In this document: piece after piece, positions 22,013 to 29,848 of the stretch
Numbering within the stretch: the stretch's first letter is position 1
Layout: each line of letters starts with the position of its first letter
Source: Caldilineaceae bacterium
Lineage (GTDB): Bacteria; Chloroflexota; Anaerolineae; Caldilineales; Caldilineaceae
Length of the DNA: 40,414 bases
Direction: 5' to 3'
Assembly (NCBI GenBank): GCA_019637695.1
Contig: JAHBVG010000062.1
Span: 1 to 40,414, forward strand
Translations under genes and position numbers: made by a program
Notes under the pieces: generated by a model
Told to the model about the DNA's origin: nothing
The model's input: only the letters and a program-made list of their open reading frames with translations
Databases searched by the model: none

Positions 22013-24262
22013 TCACTCAATTCCCGTCTTCAAGATCTCGCTCATCGAAATCCGGTCAACGTTTCTCTTACTGAGCCATCGTGCAACCTGATAGGTGAGC
22101 ATCACAACCACAAACCCCAACAGCATATACCACACATTCAACCGGGCGGGAATTGTCATCTGCATACTGCTGGTCAGGCTTTGCATAAAAGCCGTCACCG
22201 AGGCAAGGAGTACGGGAACGCCAATGACATAGCCAAGCACGACGAGAGGCGTGTTGCTGTCGAGGATGAGCCTGTTCACTTCTTTGGGGCGATATCCCAG
22301 CACCTTGAAGAGCGAAATCGTGATCTTATTTTCCTGAATGATCATACCGGTAACGAGGAAGATGATGATCAAGCCCAGAATAAAGGCTGCACCCATCAGC
22401 GTATAGACCAGCACACCCGTCTGGCTGATCAGGTTCCGAATCCCTGCGGCCACGGCGTCCATGGATTTCGTGCTGCTGAGCGCGCCTTCGGGGAAGGTCA
22501 TCGGTTCATCGGTCCACAGGCCAATGTACGAACCCGCCTGCGCGCCCAGCATCTGGTTCAGTTGTTCGAGCGGCATGAAGATGAATTCCCCAGCCGCAGA
22601 ATCAGCAACCGCGTCAATCGTCAGCGTATACTCCTGCAAATTAGTATCGCTGACAACTTGAATCTCATCGCCCCGGCCCACCCGCAGCTTGTTCGCCAGC
22701 AGATGGGTGATAATGACCTGGTTTGGAATCAACGGCTGACCAGAGAGATCTTTCAGCCGAATCCTCCTGGTTTCTGGCAGCACCCCGATGACGGCAAAGC
22801 TAAGGGTTCGATCCTGCTGTGGGGTGACATAGACTCCGTTCCACTCCTCCGTGCCAGCAGGGGGCGGATTCGTCCGCATCTCCTTGAAGACATACTCGAA
22901 TTTCAGATTGTAGAGCGCGGCAATGCCTTCATTCAGCATATAGTCCAAAGAGCTTTGCAGCGTAAGCCCATACAACAGCAACATGGTGGCCACAATCACG
23001 CCGAACAGTAAGAACCCTGTACGCGACAGGCTGCGAACCTGCTCTCGGATCTGAAACTTGGTGGTGAAGTTGAACCGATCCAGTTTCAGGGTCCGTTCGA
23101 TGACATTTCGCTTTTCTGCCCGCGTCACACCCTTCATCAACGCTACCGGGGCAGCGCGCAGTAACCTGGAAACCACCCCATAGGATGCCAGGCAAAGGAC
23201 AACCACAGGTGTCGCCATGCCGATGAGCAAGGAGAGGTAATTGGTTTGATAGGCTTCCACCGGCATGGGGAAAACCGTTATCGTAAAGAAATCGAGCATC
23301 GGTTTCACCATAGCCAGACCCAAAACCCCACCTAGGAGACCGGCTGACCCTGCAATGAGCAGCGGGTGGATCAGGTAATGGCGTAGCAGCTCTGATCTGC
23401 GGTAGCCCAGAGCGTACAGCGTGCCGATGACAGCCGATTCTCTCTGGATCATCCTGTTCAACAGGATGCCGATCAGAATCATGGAAAGCGTCAGCAGCAT
23501 TGCGGGGAGTACCTTGCTCACGGTTGACAAGGTCTGCACTTCCAAGGCGACATAAGAGACCCTGGCGTTGTCTTCTGTACTTTCCCATTGGGAAATATCA
23601 ATACCGTTCGTCAACAAATGAGCTTTGAGCGACAGTTCTTGTTCATGCATCCTTTCACGCGCGTTGAATCGAACAGCATAGGATTCTGTTCTGCCAGCCA
23701 GTCTGTCCAGATTCTGCCGGCTCAAAACGGCAATCCCGAACGCCTTTGGATCGTTGATCAACTCTTCGCGCGACCGGATGATGTAGACGTAATTGGGCAG
23801 GACCATCGTCCCCAATAGTTTAAATTCCCGCCCATCGATCAACAGGGTGTTGCCGATGCTCATCCCGTTTGCGTCGGCAAACAGCGGATCAACGAGGATA
23901 CCGCCTTCATCCAGATCCGCCCCTGCCATCACTGCATAGAGGTTGACATCTCTATTTTCTGCAAAGATCCGTAACGTCTGCCCTGGCTTCACTTCATAGT
24001 CAACCGAACTCATCTTCTCGATGATGGCATCAAAGCGATCTTCCAGGCTTGCAATGTCTATCTCGCCATTGGTGCTGAATTCCGCGTCCGCAAGCAGATT
24101 GTCTGTGGCATACGCGTTGAAGATGGCGCCAAGGTTGTCGGCGACAATAGTCATGCCAACAATGAGCAGACTGCTGATCAGCACCATGAAGAATGCGCCC
24201 AAATTCCAGGCTTTGTTCTCCATCATCGTTCGTAGCGTTTTGCGTAGGAGGATCCTCACCAT
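22013..24262 (-). CDS. ABC transporter permease, FtsX/MacB type
   Basis: A 749-aa membrane protein with the double FtsX layout. One hydrophobic segment lies near residues 18-42, and a large extracytoplasmic part follows with a MacB-like periplasmic core. A block of three helices with an FtsX domain spans about 255-380. A second helix precedes another extracytoplasmic part near 420-640, and the final FtsX block of three helices ends near residue 738. Such proteins form mechanotransmission exporters or lipoprotein-release complexes with a LolD/MacB-type ATPase. The start ATG overlaps the stop of the ATPase gene (7 nt), so the pair is one translation unit. Cargo unknown. Confidence 0.9.
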   Translation of the reverse strand: MVRILLRKTLRTMMENKAWNLGAFFMVLISSLLIVGMTIVADNLGAIFNAYATDNLLADAEFSTNGEIDIASLEDRFDAIIEKMSSVDYEVKPGQTLRIFAENRDVNLYAVMAGADLDEGGILVDPLFADANGMSIGNTLLIDGREFKLLGTMVLPNYVYIIRSREELINDPKAFGIAVLSRQNLDRLAGRTESYAVRFNARERMHEQELSLKAHLLTNGIDISQWESTEDNARVSYVALEVQTLSTVSKVLPAMLLTLSMILIGILLNRMIQRESAVIGTLYALGYRRSELLRHYLIHPLLIAGSAGLLGGVLGLAMVKPMLDFFTITVFPMPVEAYQTNYLSLLIGMATPVVVLCLASYGVVSRLLRAAPVALMKGVTRAEKRNVIERTLKLDRFNFTTKFQIREQVRSLSRTGFLLFGVIVATMLLLYGLTLQSSLDYMLNEGIAALYNLKFEYVFKEMRTNPPPAGTEEWNGVYVTPQQDRTLSFAVIGVLPETRRIRLKDLSGQPLIPNQVIITHLLANKLRVGRGDEIQVVSDTNLQEYTLTIDAVADSAAGEFIFMPLEQLNQMLGAQAGSYIGLWTDEPMTFPEGALSSTKSMDAVAAGIRNLISQTGVLVYTLMGAAFILGLIIIFLVTGMIIQENKITISLFKVLGYRPKEVNRLILDSNTPLVVLGYVIGVPVLLASVTAFMQSLTSSMQMTIPARLNVWYMLLGFVVVMLTYQVARWLSKRNVDRISMSEILKTGIE

Positions 24263-25005
24263 GCGATCCTTTCTGCTGGCATCGTTGTTGGATTGACCAA
24301 CTCTTCTACAATTTCTCCACTGCGCAGCTTCAATACCCGGTTCGCCATACCGGCAATGGCCGTATTGTGCGTGACCATTAGAATGGTTGTGCCGTACTGA
24401 TGGTTCACCTGCTGCAAGAGGCGCAGGATACTGTGGGAAGTTTCGTAGTCCAGCGCGCCGGTCGGCTCGTCGCAGAGTAGCAGCTTGGGATTCTTGACAA
24501 CGGCTCTGGCAATCGAAACCCGTTGCTGTTCTCCACCGCTCAACTCTCTGGGGAAGCGATGCTTCCTATCCTGCATTTCGACGGCTGCTAATACGTCATC
24601 GGTATTGAGGGGCGATTTGCTGATGTTGGAAACAACTTCAATGTTCTCTCCAACCGTCAGGTTGGGGACGAGGTTGTAGAACTGAAAGACAAAGCCGACG
24701 CGCTCACGCCGGTAATCGGTCAGATGGGCGTCGTTCAGGCTGCTCACCTCGATCCCATCGACAATGACCTTGCCGCTGTCGCCGCGGTCGATCCCGCCGA
24801 TGATGTTCATCAGTGTTGTTTTCCCCGAACCAGACGGACCGAGGATCACAACGATCTCCCTCTCCATTACCTGCATCCCGATCCCCTTCAAGACTTCGGT
24901 GATCACCGCGCCCGACGTGTAGCGCTTCTTCAAGTCGGAAATCTCCACAATGGGGCGCATTGGGCTCATGGCCTCGGTTCTCATACTGGGTTGTTGTCGT
25001 AGCAT
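24256..25005 (-). CDS. ABC transporter ATP-binding protein, LolD/MacB type
   Basis: A 249-aa ATPase. Seen: Walker A G-P-S-G-S-G-K-T-T near residue 56, Q-loop F-V-F-Q-F-Y-N-L-V-P near residue 105, signature L-S-G-G-E-Q-Q-R near residue 154, Walker B L-L-L-C-D-E-P-T-G-A-L-D near residue 176, and switch His in M-V-T-H-N near residue 212. The L-L-L-C-D-E-P-T-G-A-L-D type is usual for LolD/MacB/YbbA. I prefer ATG 25005, with AAGGAG 7 nt upstream, to the adjoining TTG at 25008, which is too close to it. It energises the FtsX-type permease encoded directly after it. Confidence 0.94.
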   Translation of the reverse strand: MLRQQPSMRTEAMSPMRPIVEISDLKKRYTSGAVITEVLKGIGMQVMEREIVVILGPSGSGKTTLMNIIGGIDRGDSGKVIVDGIEVSSLNDAHLTDYRRERVGFVFQFYNLVPNLTVGENIEVVSNISKSPLNTDDVLAAVEMQDRKHRFPRELSGGEQQRVSIARAVVKNPKLLLCDEPTGALDYETSHSILRLLQQVNHQYGTTILMVTHNTAIAGMANRVLKLRSGEIVEELVNPTTMPAERIAW

Positions 25006-25104
25006 CAATAAGCTCCTTTATTGGGGGTAACGACTAAACCCCATGCTCCAGGCGGGTCACGGACCCGGCTAGAGGGTGCGTCCTGATTTTTGTGGAACAA
25101 TCCT

Positions 25105-25181
25105 GTAGGGGCATGGGTGGGGGCGGGAAGCGTGCTGGTCACCCAACCGACCTTTGTTCCCGCCCCCACCCATGCCCCTAC
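25105..25181 (+). repeat. 77-bp dispersed inverted-repeat element, copy 3 of 4
   Basis: It starts GTAGGGGCATGGGTGGGGGC and ends with the complementary GCCCCCACCCATGCCCCTAC. The core GGGAAGCGTGCTGGTCA matches the copy at 40234 (GGGAAGCGTACTCGTCA). It fills most of the gap between the exporter operon and the TetR gene. Confidence 0.88.
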
Positions 25182-25217
25182 CTTCCCTTGGAACGTCGGT
25201 ATATCACCACACAGGGT

Positions 25218-25931
25218 CTAGGCACTCTCACTTGCCGCCTCCAACCACAGCTTCACCGCTTCCGGGTCGGCGCGATAGAGCGAATGTGGGGCGGCGCCTA
25301 ATACACGCTCGATTGCATCCATATACGCCGCATGGCTGGCAATAATGCGTTCAATCCGTTCGTCCAGATCGCCATCTTCCTCATCGAAAGAGAAAACCAA
25401 CCGGGCATGGGTGTTGCTCATTCCTTGCAGCAAGGACAGAATGACTTCGCCGGCCTGGTCAGGATAGACGGTTGTAAAGAGACCGTCCCGAATGCCTTGA
25501 TGGACGATCTGGTTCAGCAGCGGCGCCCGCTGTTTGACAATCGCTTCATCCACTTTCTGGCGGACGATGGCGTTCTCGTCTGTATACCAGATGCGCGCAA
25601 ATGCCACCACATCCGCCTTGTGTGCGATGCGCAAACGGTCGAGTGTGTCGAAGAAGCCCTGAAATTTTTCGATTGCAGAGAGGTGAGGATCATGAATGAT
25701 GGGGAGCAGTGGCTTTTCCGTCTCCTGCTGTATCCGTTCGATGAACGCTTCCAGCACCGCCTGCTTCGAGTCGAAGTAGTGATAAAACGCGCCGCTGGAT
25801 ATCTGTAGCGCGTTGCGAATGTCCTGGAGCGTCATGCGCTCATAGCCTTTGCTGAAGACCAGGCGCTGCGTCGCGTCAAGGATCTGGTTGCGCTTGGCTG
25901 TGTACTCTTCCTGTTTGACAGTCCGTGGCAT
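25218..25931 (-). CDS. TetR/AcrR family transcriptional regulator
   Basis: A 237-aa repressor. The N-terminal DNA-binding domain is clear: R-N-Q-I-L-D-A-T-Q-R-L-V, then Y-E-R-M-T-L-Q-D-I, then the recognition helix with S-S-G-A-F-Y-H-Y-F-D-S-K near residues 45-56. The remaining helices form a ligand-binding domain of unknown specificity. A GGAGAG ribosome-binding site precedes the ATG, and a 21-bp near-palindrome sits just upstream, so it probably represses itself. The ABC exporter operon lies directly downstream on the same strand and is the likely second target; that is inference. Confidence 0.93.
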   Translation of the reverse strand: MPRTVKQEEYTAKRNQILDATQRLVFSKGYERMTLQDIRNALQISSGAFYHYFDSKQAVLEAFIERIQQETEKPLLPIIHDPHLSAIEKFQGFFDTLDRLRIAHKADVVAFARIWYTDENAIVRQKVDEAIVKQRAPLLNQIVHQGIRDGLFTTVYPDQAGEVILSLLQGMSNTHARLVFSFDEEDGDLDERIERIIASHAAYMDAIERVLGAAPHSLYRADPEAVKLWLEAASESA

Positions 25932-25946
25932 AATAGCTCTCCTTTT

Positions 25947-25967
25947 ATAAACAGACTATCGGTTTAT
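25947..25967. promoter_or_regulatory. TetR-type operator
   Basis: A 21-bp near-palindrome, ATAAACAGA-CTA-TCGGTTTAT, with 8 of 9 half-site positions paired. It lies between the TetR promoter and the gene's ribosome-binding site, where a bound dimer would block transcription. Confidence 0.7.
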
Positions 25968-25977
25968 TATTAAGCAT

Positions 25978-26006
25978 AGTATAGGCTTCATTTGCTTTGA
26001 AGTCAA
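25978..26006 (-). promoter_or_regulatory. Promoter of the TetR gene
   Basis: On the minus strand TTGACT (26006-26001), 17 bp, TATACT (25983-25978). The operator at 25947-25967 begins about 11 nt after the -10. Confidence 0.65.
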
Positions 26007-26104
26007 GAAGAGATCGCTACAGCAACCCTTTCTCTCTCTTCTGATTGGATGTAGAATTACATTGGAATAGGAATATTGCACTTGAATAGAAGGTTGCACC
26101 GACA

Positions 26105-27790
26105 ATGAACGAAGAACTAGATGTCGAAGCGTTTGCACCGTGGTTGGTGGTCGTCATCACATTGGTTGGTGGTTTTCTGCGAGCTTTTCTGCTGGATGCA
26201 AAAGGGATATGGCTGGATGAAGCGTTCAGCGTGTGGATGGCCAACCATACGCTCCCCGATATGCTGCAATGGATTGTCAAGATCGACCAGCACCCACCCC
26301 TTTATTACCTTTTACTCCACTACTGGATCGCCTACTTCGGGGATACCCCTTATTATGTGCGTCTGCTTTCTGTCCTTTTCAGCGCGGGCACAATCCCGAT
26401 TATTTATCTGATCGGCAAGCGCCTCTCCGGCGCAGCCATGGGATTGGCGGCTGCAGTGATCCTGGCTTTTTCGCTATTCCACATCTACTTTGCTCAGGAA
26501 ACGCGCATGTATACCCTCCTAACCTTCAATGCAGCCGCAGCCATCTATGCATTGGTCAGGTTGCTGACAGATGCGCGCTCCGCCAGACCTATCGGCAGCC
26601 AATTAAGGAACTATCTACATGGCTGGCGTTCCTCTGAGCCGCTTGAACCAGACAACCAACGCGAGTTTCGCTATCAGGGCAAGATCCAAGATCAGAGCGG
26701 ATGGAGGGCCTGGGTTTCTCTCCACCGCTGGCCGCCCATCCAAACGATTGAAACTGACCTGGCCTGGGTTGCCTTTATTGTCTTCTCAACTGCGACCCTG
26801 TTCACTCACAATACATCTGTCCTTTTCCCAGTGGCTACCAACATCTTTGTGCTTGGGCTGATGCTTTTCCGAAGGATGACCCATTCAGGGGATGCGTATG
26901 CATTTCAGGCTCCCTCTTTTGGGAACTGGGTAAAGGCTCAGATTGCGATCCTCTTGTTGTGGAGTCCCTGGATGTTTTTTTTCATCGCGCAAGCCAGCGC
27001 AGTCAATCGCAGGTTTTGGATCCCTGAACCAACCTGGGAAACGGTGATCCAAGTGATCAGATCCTTTCTAAATGCATCGGCGCCACTACCAGCCGGCCAG
27101 GCAACGGCGATCTGGAGTCTGTATGGGCTGGTGCTTTGTTTAGGATTGATGCATTACCGGAGGAGAATTCCACAGTTCCTGCTACTAATGACCCTGTTCG
27201 CCGTCCCCTTCCTGGGCGAACTGATTGTGAGCATTTGGCGTCCGATTTTTTTGGGTCGAACGCTGATCTGGACAACAATTCCCTTGTTCCTGGTACTGGC
27301 AGCCGGTGTGGCTCAATTTCGATGGCGCTTTCTTGTAATCGTGATGCTAGGGATCTTAAGTACAATCAACCTATTTTCAGCCGCCGACTACTACAGGTTC
27401 TATCAAAAAGAGGATTGGAATACGGCTGCCGGTTATGTCGCGCTTTTCGCCGAAAAGGATGATTTGGTCCTTTTCAACTCCAACTTCGTGGCAATCCCGT
27501 TCGATTACTATTTCAAAACCTATGAGCGACTTTACAGTATTCACGTAGAGAAACAGGGCGTTCCGCTCGATCTCTTCGACAGTGGTATCTCGGAACCCCT
27601 GATGACGACTGATGATATACCCAAGCTACTATCCTTATTGCGTGGGCATGACAGAGTCTGGCTGGTGTACAGCCATGATTCATATACGGATCCAGAGGGG
27701 ATCGTTGCGCAGACGCTCGCATCGCAGAGGAAATTAATGCAAACGCGCGAATTTTATGGAGGGCAGGTGCAACTGTATGGAACTCCCTGA
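26105..27790 (+). CDS. GT39-type membrane glycosyltransferase
   Basis: A 561-aa polytopic protein of the dolichyl-phosphate-mannose mannosyltransferase (GT39/ArnT-like, PMT_2) type. It transfers sugars from a polyprenyl-phosphate donor on the outer face of the membrane. Seen: the first helix, then D-A-K-G-I-W-L-D-E-A-F-S-V (acidic catalytic loop), I-D-Q-H-P-P-L-Y-Y-L near residue 60 and about ten hydrophobic segments up to residue 420. A soluble C-terminal part contains D-W-N-T-A-A-G-Y-V. A long cytoplasmic loop near residues 160-220 is rich in charged residues. The start ATG has only a weak AAGG about 12 nt away. The GNAT gene overlaps its last codons. Confidence 0.87.
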   Translation: MNEELDVEAFAPWLVVVITLVGGFLRAFLLDAKGIWLDEAFSVWMANHTLPDMLQWIVKIDQHPPLYYLLLHYWIAYFGDTPYYVRLLSVLFSAGTIPIIYLIGKRLSGAAMGLAAAVILAFSLFHIYFAQETRMYTLLTFNAAAAIYALVRLLTDARSARPIGSQLRNYLHGWRSSEPLEPDNQREFRYQGKIQDQSGWRAWVSLHRWPPIQTIETDLAWVAFIVFSTATLFTHNTSVLFPVATNIFVLGLMLFRRMTHSGDAYAFQAPSFGNWVKAQIAILLLWSPWMFFFIAQASAVNRRFWIPEPTWETVIQVIRSFLNASAPLPAGQATAIWSLYGLVLCLGLMHYRRRIPQFLLLMTLFAVPFLGELIVSIWRPIFLGRTLIWTTIPLFLVLAAGVAQFRWRFLVIVMLGILSTINLFSAADYYRFYQKEDWNTAAGYVALFAEKDDLVLFNSNFVAIPFDYYFKTYERLYSIHVEKQGVPLDLFDSGISEPLMTTDDIPKLLSLLRGHDRVWLVYSHDSYTDPEGIVAQTLASQRKLMQTREFYGGQVQLYGTP

Positions 27791-28391
27791 ACCTATTTCA
27801 AACTTCTCCTCTCCCCCTTCAACCTTCCTACCCGCCCGGTGGAGTACGCCGCGCCTCCGTATTGCGGATAGCACGCTGGCAGACGCGTCGCGGTTAACGG
27901 CGATCTTCAACGCATGCAACTACGCGCAGCCATGGGATCCTACCTTTCGCCTGATCAAAGAGGAAGAATTATCGGAGTTGATCCGGGAAAGCCTCTCTAC
28001 CGAGGGGGAGGATCTCTACTTTCGGATGCAAACGCTGCGCATCGCCAGTGAAGACGATCCTATCGGTTATTTCCATCTCTCGCATTGGTCGCCGCGACTG
28101 CCGCAGGCCGACACGGTAACCATTTCGATGTTCGTGATCGATCCCGCGCGTCAGCGGCAAGGGTACGCCCAGGAAGTGGCGGCAGGGTTGGCAGAGAACC
28201 TGGCGCAATTGGGGTACATGGCGATCTGGCTTGATGTCTATCTAAAAAACTGGCCGGCGCTGCGCTTCTGGATTCAGCAGGGGTTCACCCACATTGTCGA
28301 GTACGAGGGCGCGCCGACGCACAGCGAATCGGCGCACGCCAGCCTGATCCTTGAACGGCGGCTGGTTGAGAACTATCACGACCCGAACTAG
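27777..28391 (+). CDS. GNAT family N-acetyltransferase
   Basis: A 204-aa acetyltransferase. Seen: the N-terminal R-L-R-I-A-D-S-T-L-A-D-A strand-helix start, the central strand I-S-M-F-V-I-D-P and the acetyl-CoA pyrophosphate loop R-Q-R-Q-G-Y-A-Q-E-V (R/Q-x-x-G-x-A type) near residue 125. A final N-W-P-A-L-R-F-W-I-Q-Q-G-F motif lies near residue 165. The acceptor is unknown. ATG 27777 overlaps the glycosyltransferase stop by 14 nt, suggesting coupled translation; an in-frame ATG at 27756 would add seven odd residues. Confidence 0.9.
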   Translation: MELPEPISNFSSPPSTFLPARWSTPRLRIADSTLADASRLTAIFNACNYAQPWDPTFRLIKEEELSELIRESLSTEGEDLYFRMQTLRIASEDDPIGYFHLSHWSPRLPQADTVTISMFVIDPARQRQGYAQEVAAGLAENLAQLGYMAIWLDVYLKNWPALRFWIQQGFTHIVEYEGAPTHSESAHASLILERRLVENYHDPN

Positions 28392-28439
28392 GATCACCGA
28401 AGGGAAATGCGCGCTGGAATTGATCGATGTCAGCCCATT

Positions 28440-28463
28440 CCGCCGGCTCGTTCGAGCCGGCGG
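28440..28463. terminator. Strong hairpin between convergent genes
   Basis: A perfect 11-bp stem, CCGCCGGCTCG and CGAGCCGGCGG, encloses a TT loop. It lies between the GNAT gene (plus) and the stalk-protein gene (minus). T-rich sequence nearby is weak, so the terminator role is inferred from position. Confidence 0.5.
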
Positions 28464-28508
28464 CTCTTGCTTGGCTAGGATATCCGTTTTTGAAGCATTC
28501 ACAATCCG

Positions 28509-29834
28509 TTACTTCATGACTGACGGCAGATAGATCACGTACCCTCCATTAGGGATGGTGGTTGCAGTGGGCGTTGGCGTTGCTGTGGCCGTTACGGTCG
28601 CTGTTGGCGTCGCTGTATTCGCCGGTACGGTTGTTGATGTCGCTGTTGGTGTGGGCGTCGCTGTGTTCGCCGGTACGGTTGTTGATGTCGCTGTTGGCGT
28701 CGCTGTATTCGCCGGTACGGTCGTTGATGTCGCTGTTGGTGCGGGCGTCGCTGTGTTCGCCGGTACGGTTGTTGATGTCGCTGTTGGCGTCGCTGTATTC
28801 GCCGGTACGGTTGTTGATGTCGCTGTTGGCGTCGCTGTGTTCACGGGCATGGTTGTTGCTGTCGCTGTCGGCGTCGCTGTGTTCGCCGGTACGGTCGTTG
28901 CTGTCGCCGTTGCGGTCGCTGTGTTCACGGGCATGGTTGTTGCTGTCGCTGTCGGCGTTGCTGTGTTCGCCGATACGGCAGTTGGTGTTGGCGTTGCTGT
29001 GTTCGCCGGTACGGTCGTTGCTGTCGCTGTCGGCGTTGCTGTGTTCGCCGATACGGCAGTTGGTGTTGGCGTTGCTGTGTTCGCCGGTACGGTCGTTGCT
29101 GTCGCCGTTGCGGTTGCGGTACTGGTCATAGCGCCGGGTGTGTCGGTTGGCGTGGAGGTGGATGTGGGCGTGGGTGTCTCCACCTGCGCGCTGACGAAGA
29201 TCGGCTGGATCAACTCGAAGTGGCCGACGACGGTCAGGGGCTGGGGGGAATAGTCCCACAGGGTTTCTCTGTAGACGCCGCGCAGGGCCAGGAAGGTTGC
29301 GCCTGTCTCCAGGGTCCCTGTCATCTGGAATTGGCGGGAAATCTCGCGGCCCGCCGCGCTGCCTGTCGTACGCTCGGACGTCAAGAGAAAAGTGGTGCCG
29401 TCGAAACTGCCCGATACAGACGGTCCCACTGCCAGCGATACCGGCTGCAAGGCCGGCGTGCCCGGCAGGGGTGTGGGCGCGATGGGCGTAGCCTGGATGG
29501 TATGTTCGCCGGTGACGATCAACGTGTTCGTCAGGTCCACGTAGCCGGTGACGGTCGAACCGACCTGGGTCAGCAGCAGGCCCAGATCGATCTCGCCTAA
29601 CTCTTGCAGGGTGGTCTGCACGGTGTCGCTGAAGATGCCCTGATGGGACGCCTCCAACGAAATCGCGCCGGCAAATCCACCGTTGAGGGGTCCCGTTGCC
29701 TGGGCTTCACTTGCCGAGCGGAGGATCAAAACTTCCTCTGGGGTAGACCCATTCAGGAAGAAGGCCCCAGCAATCACCGCGCCCAGGACGAGAATGGAAA
29801 AGACCGCCGACAAAGGTGCTAGATACTGTTTCAT
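28509..29834 (-). CDS. Secreted Thr/Pro-rich stalk protein with YLPSVMK C-terminus
   Basis: A 441-aa exported protein. Residues 1-25 form a hydrophobic signal or anchor segment (A-V-F-S-I-L-V-L-G-A-V-I-A-G-A). Residues 30-230 form a beta-rich domain I do not recognise. Residues 235-425 are a low-complexity stalk of repeats such as N-T-A-T-P-T-A-T and T-T-V-P-A, probably glycosylated. The C-terminus Y-V-I-Y-L-P-S-V-M-K resembles the last residues of many Chloroflexota surface proteins. ATG 29834 has AAGGAG 7 nt upstream; the frame stays open further upstream only by chance. It is the last gene of a three-gene operon (14-nt gap after the 1035-aa gene). Confidence 0.85.
   Translation of the reverse strand: MKQYLAPLSAVFSILVLGAVIAGAFFLNGSTPEEVLILRSASEAQATGPLNGGFAGAISLEASHQGIFSDTVQTTLQELGEIDLGLLLTQVGSTVTGYVDLTNTLIVTGEHTIQATPIAPTPLPGTPALQPVSLAVGPSVSGSFDGTTFLLTSERTTGSAAGREISRQFQMTGTLETGATFLALRGVYRETLWDYSPQPLTVVGHFELIQPIFVSAQVETPTPTSTSTPTDTPGAMTSTATATATATTVPANTATPTPTAVSANTATPTATATTVPANTATPTPTAVSANTATPTATATTMPVNTATATATATTVPANTATPTATATTMPVNTATPTATSTTVPANTATPTATSTTVPANTATPAPTATSTTVPANTATPTATSTTVPANTATPTPTATSTTVPANTATPTATVTATATPTPTATTIPNGGYVIYLPSVMK
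28560..29130 (-). repeat. Tandem coding repeats in the stalk protein
   Basis: Nested repeats of about 42 bp (14 codons, N-T-A-T-P-T-A-T-S-T-T-V-P-A) and shorter 6- to 24-bp units. Repeats differ by one or a few bases and come in two sub-types, carrying V-P-A-N, M-P-V-N or V-S-A-N. Because units are multiples of three, all strands stay open over hundreds of bases. Repeat number is likely to vary between strains. Confidence 0.9.
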
Positions 29835-29848
29835 GTGTTGGCTCCTTA

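Noticed and set aside
28560..29130. Possible CRISPR array
   Set aside because: Units are contiguous, coding, and lack unique spacers. No cas genes are nearby.
28555..29253. Long plus-strand frames of Val/Gly/Ala repeats
   Set aside because: They are the complement of the stalk protein repeats. All frames stay open because the repeat units are multiples of three.
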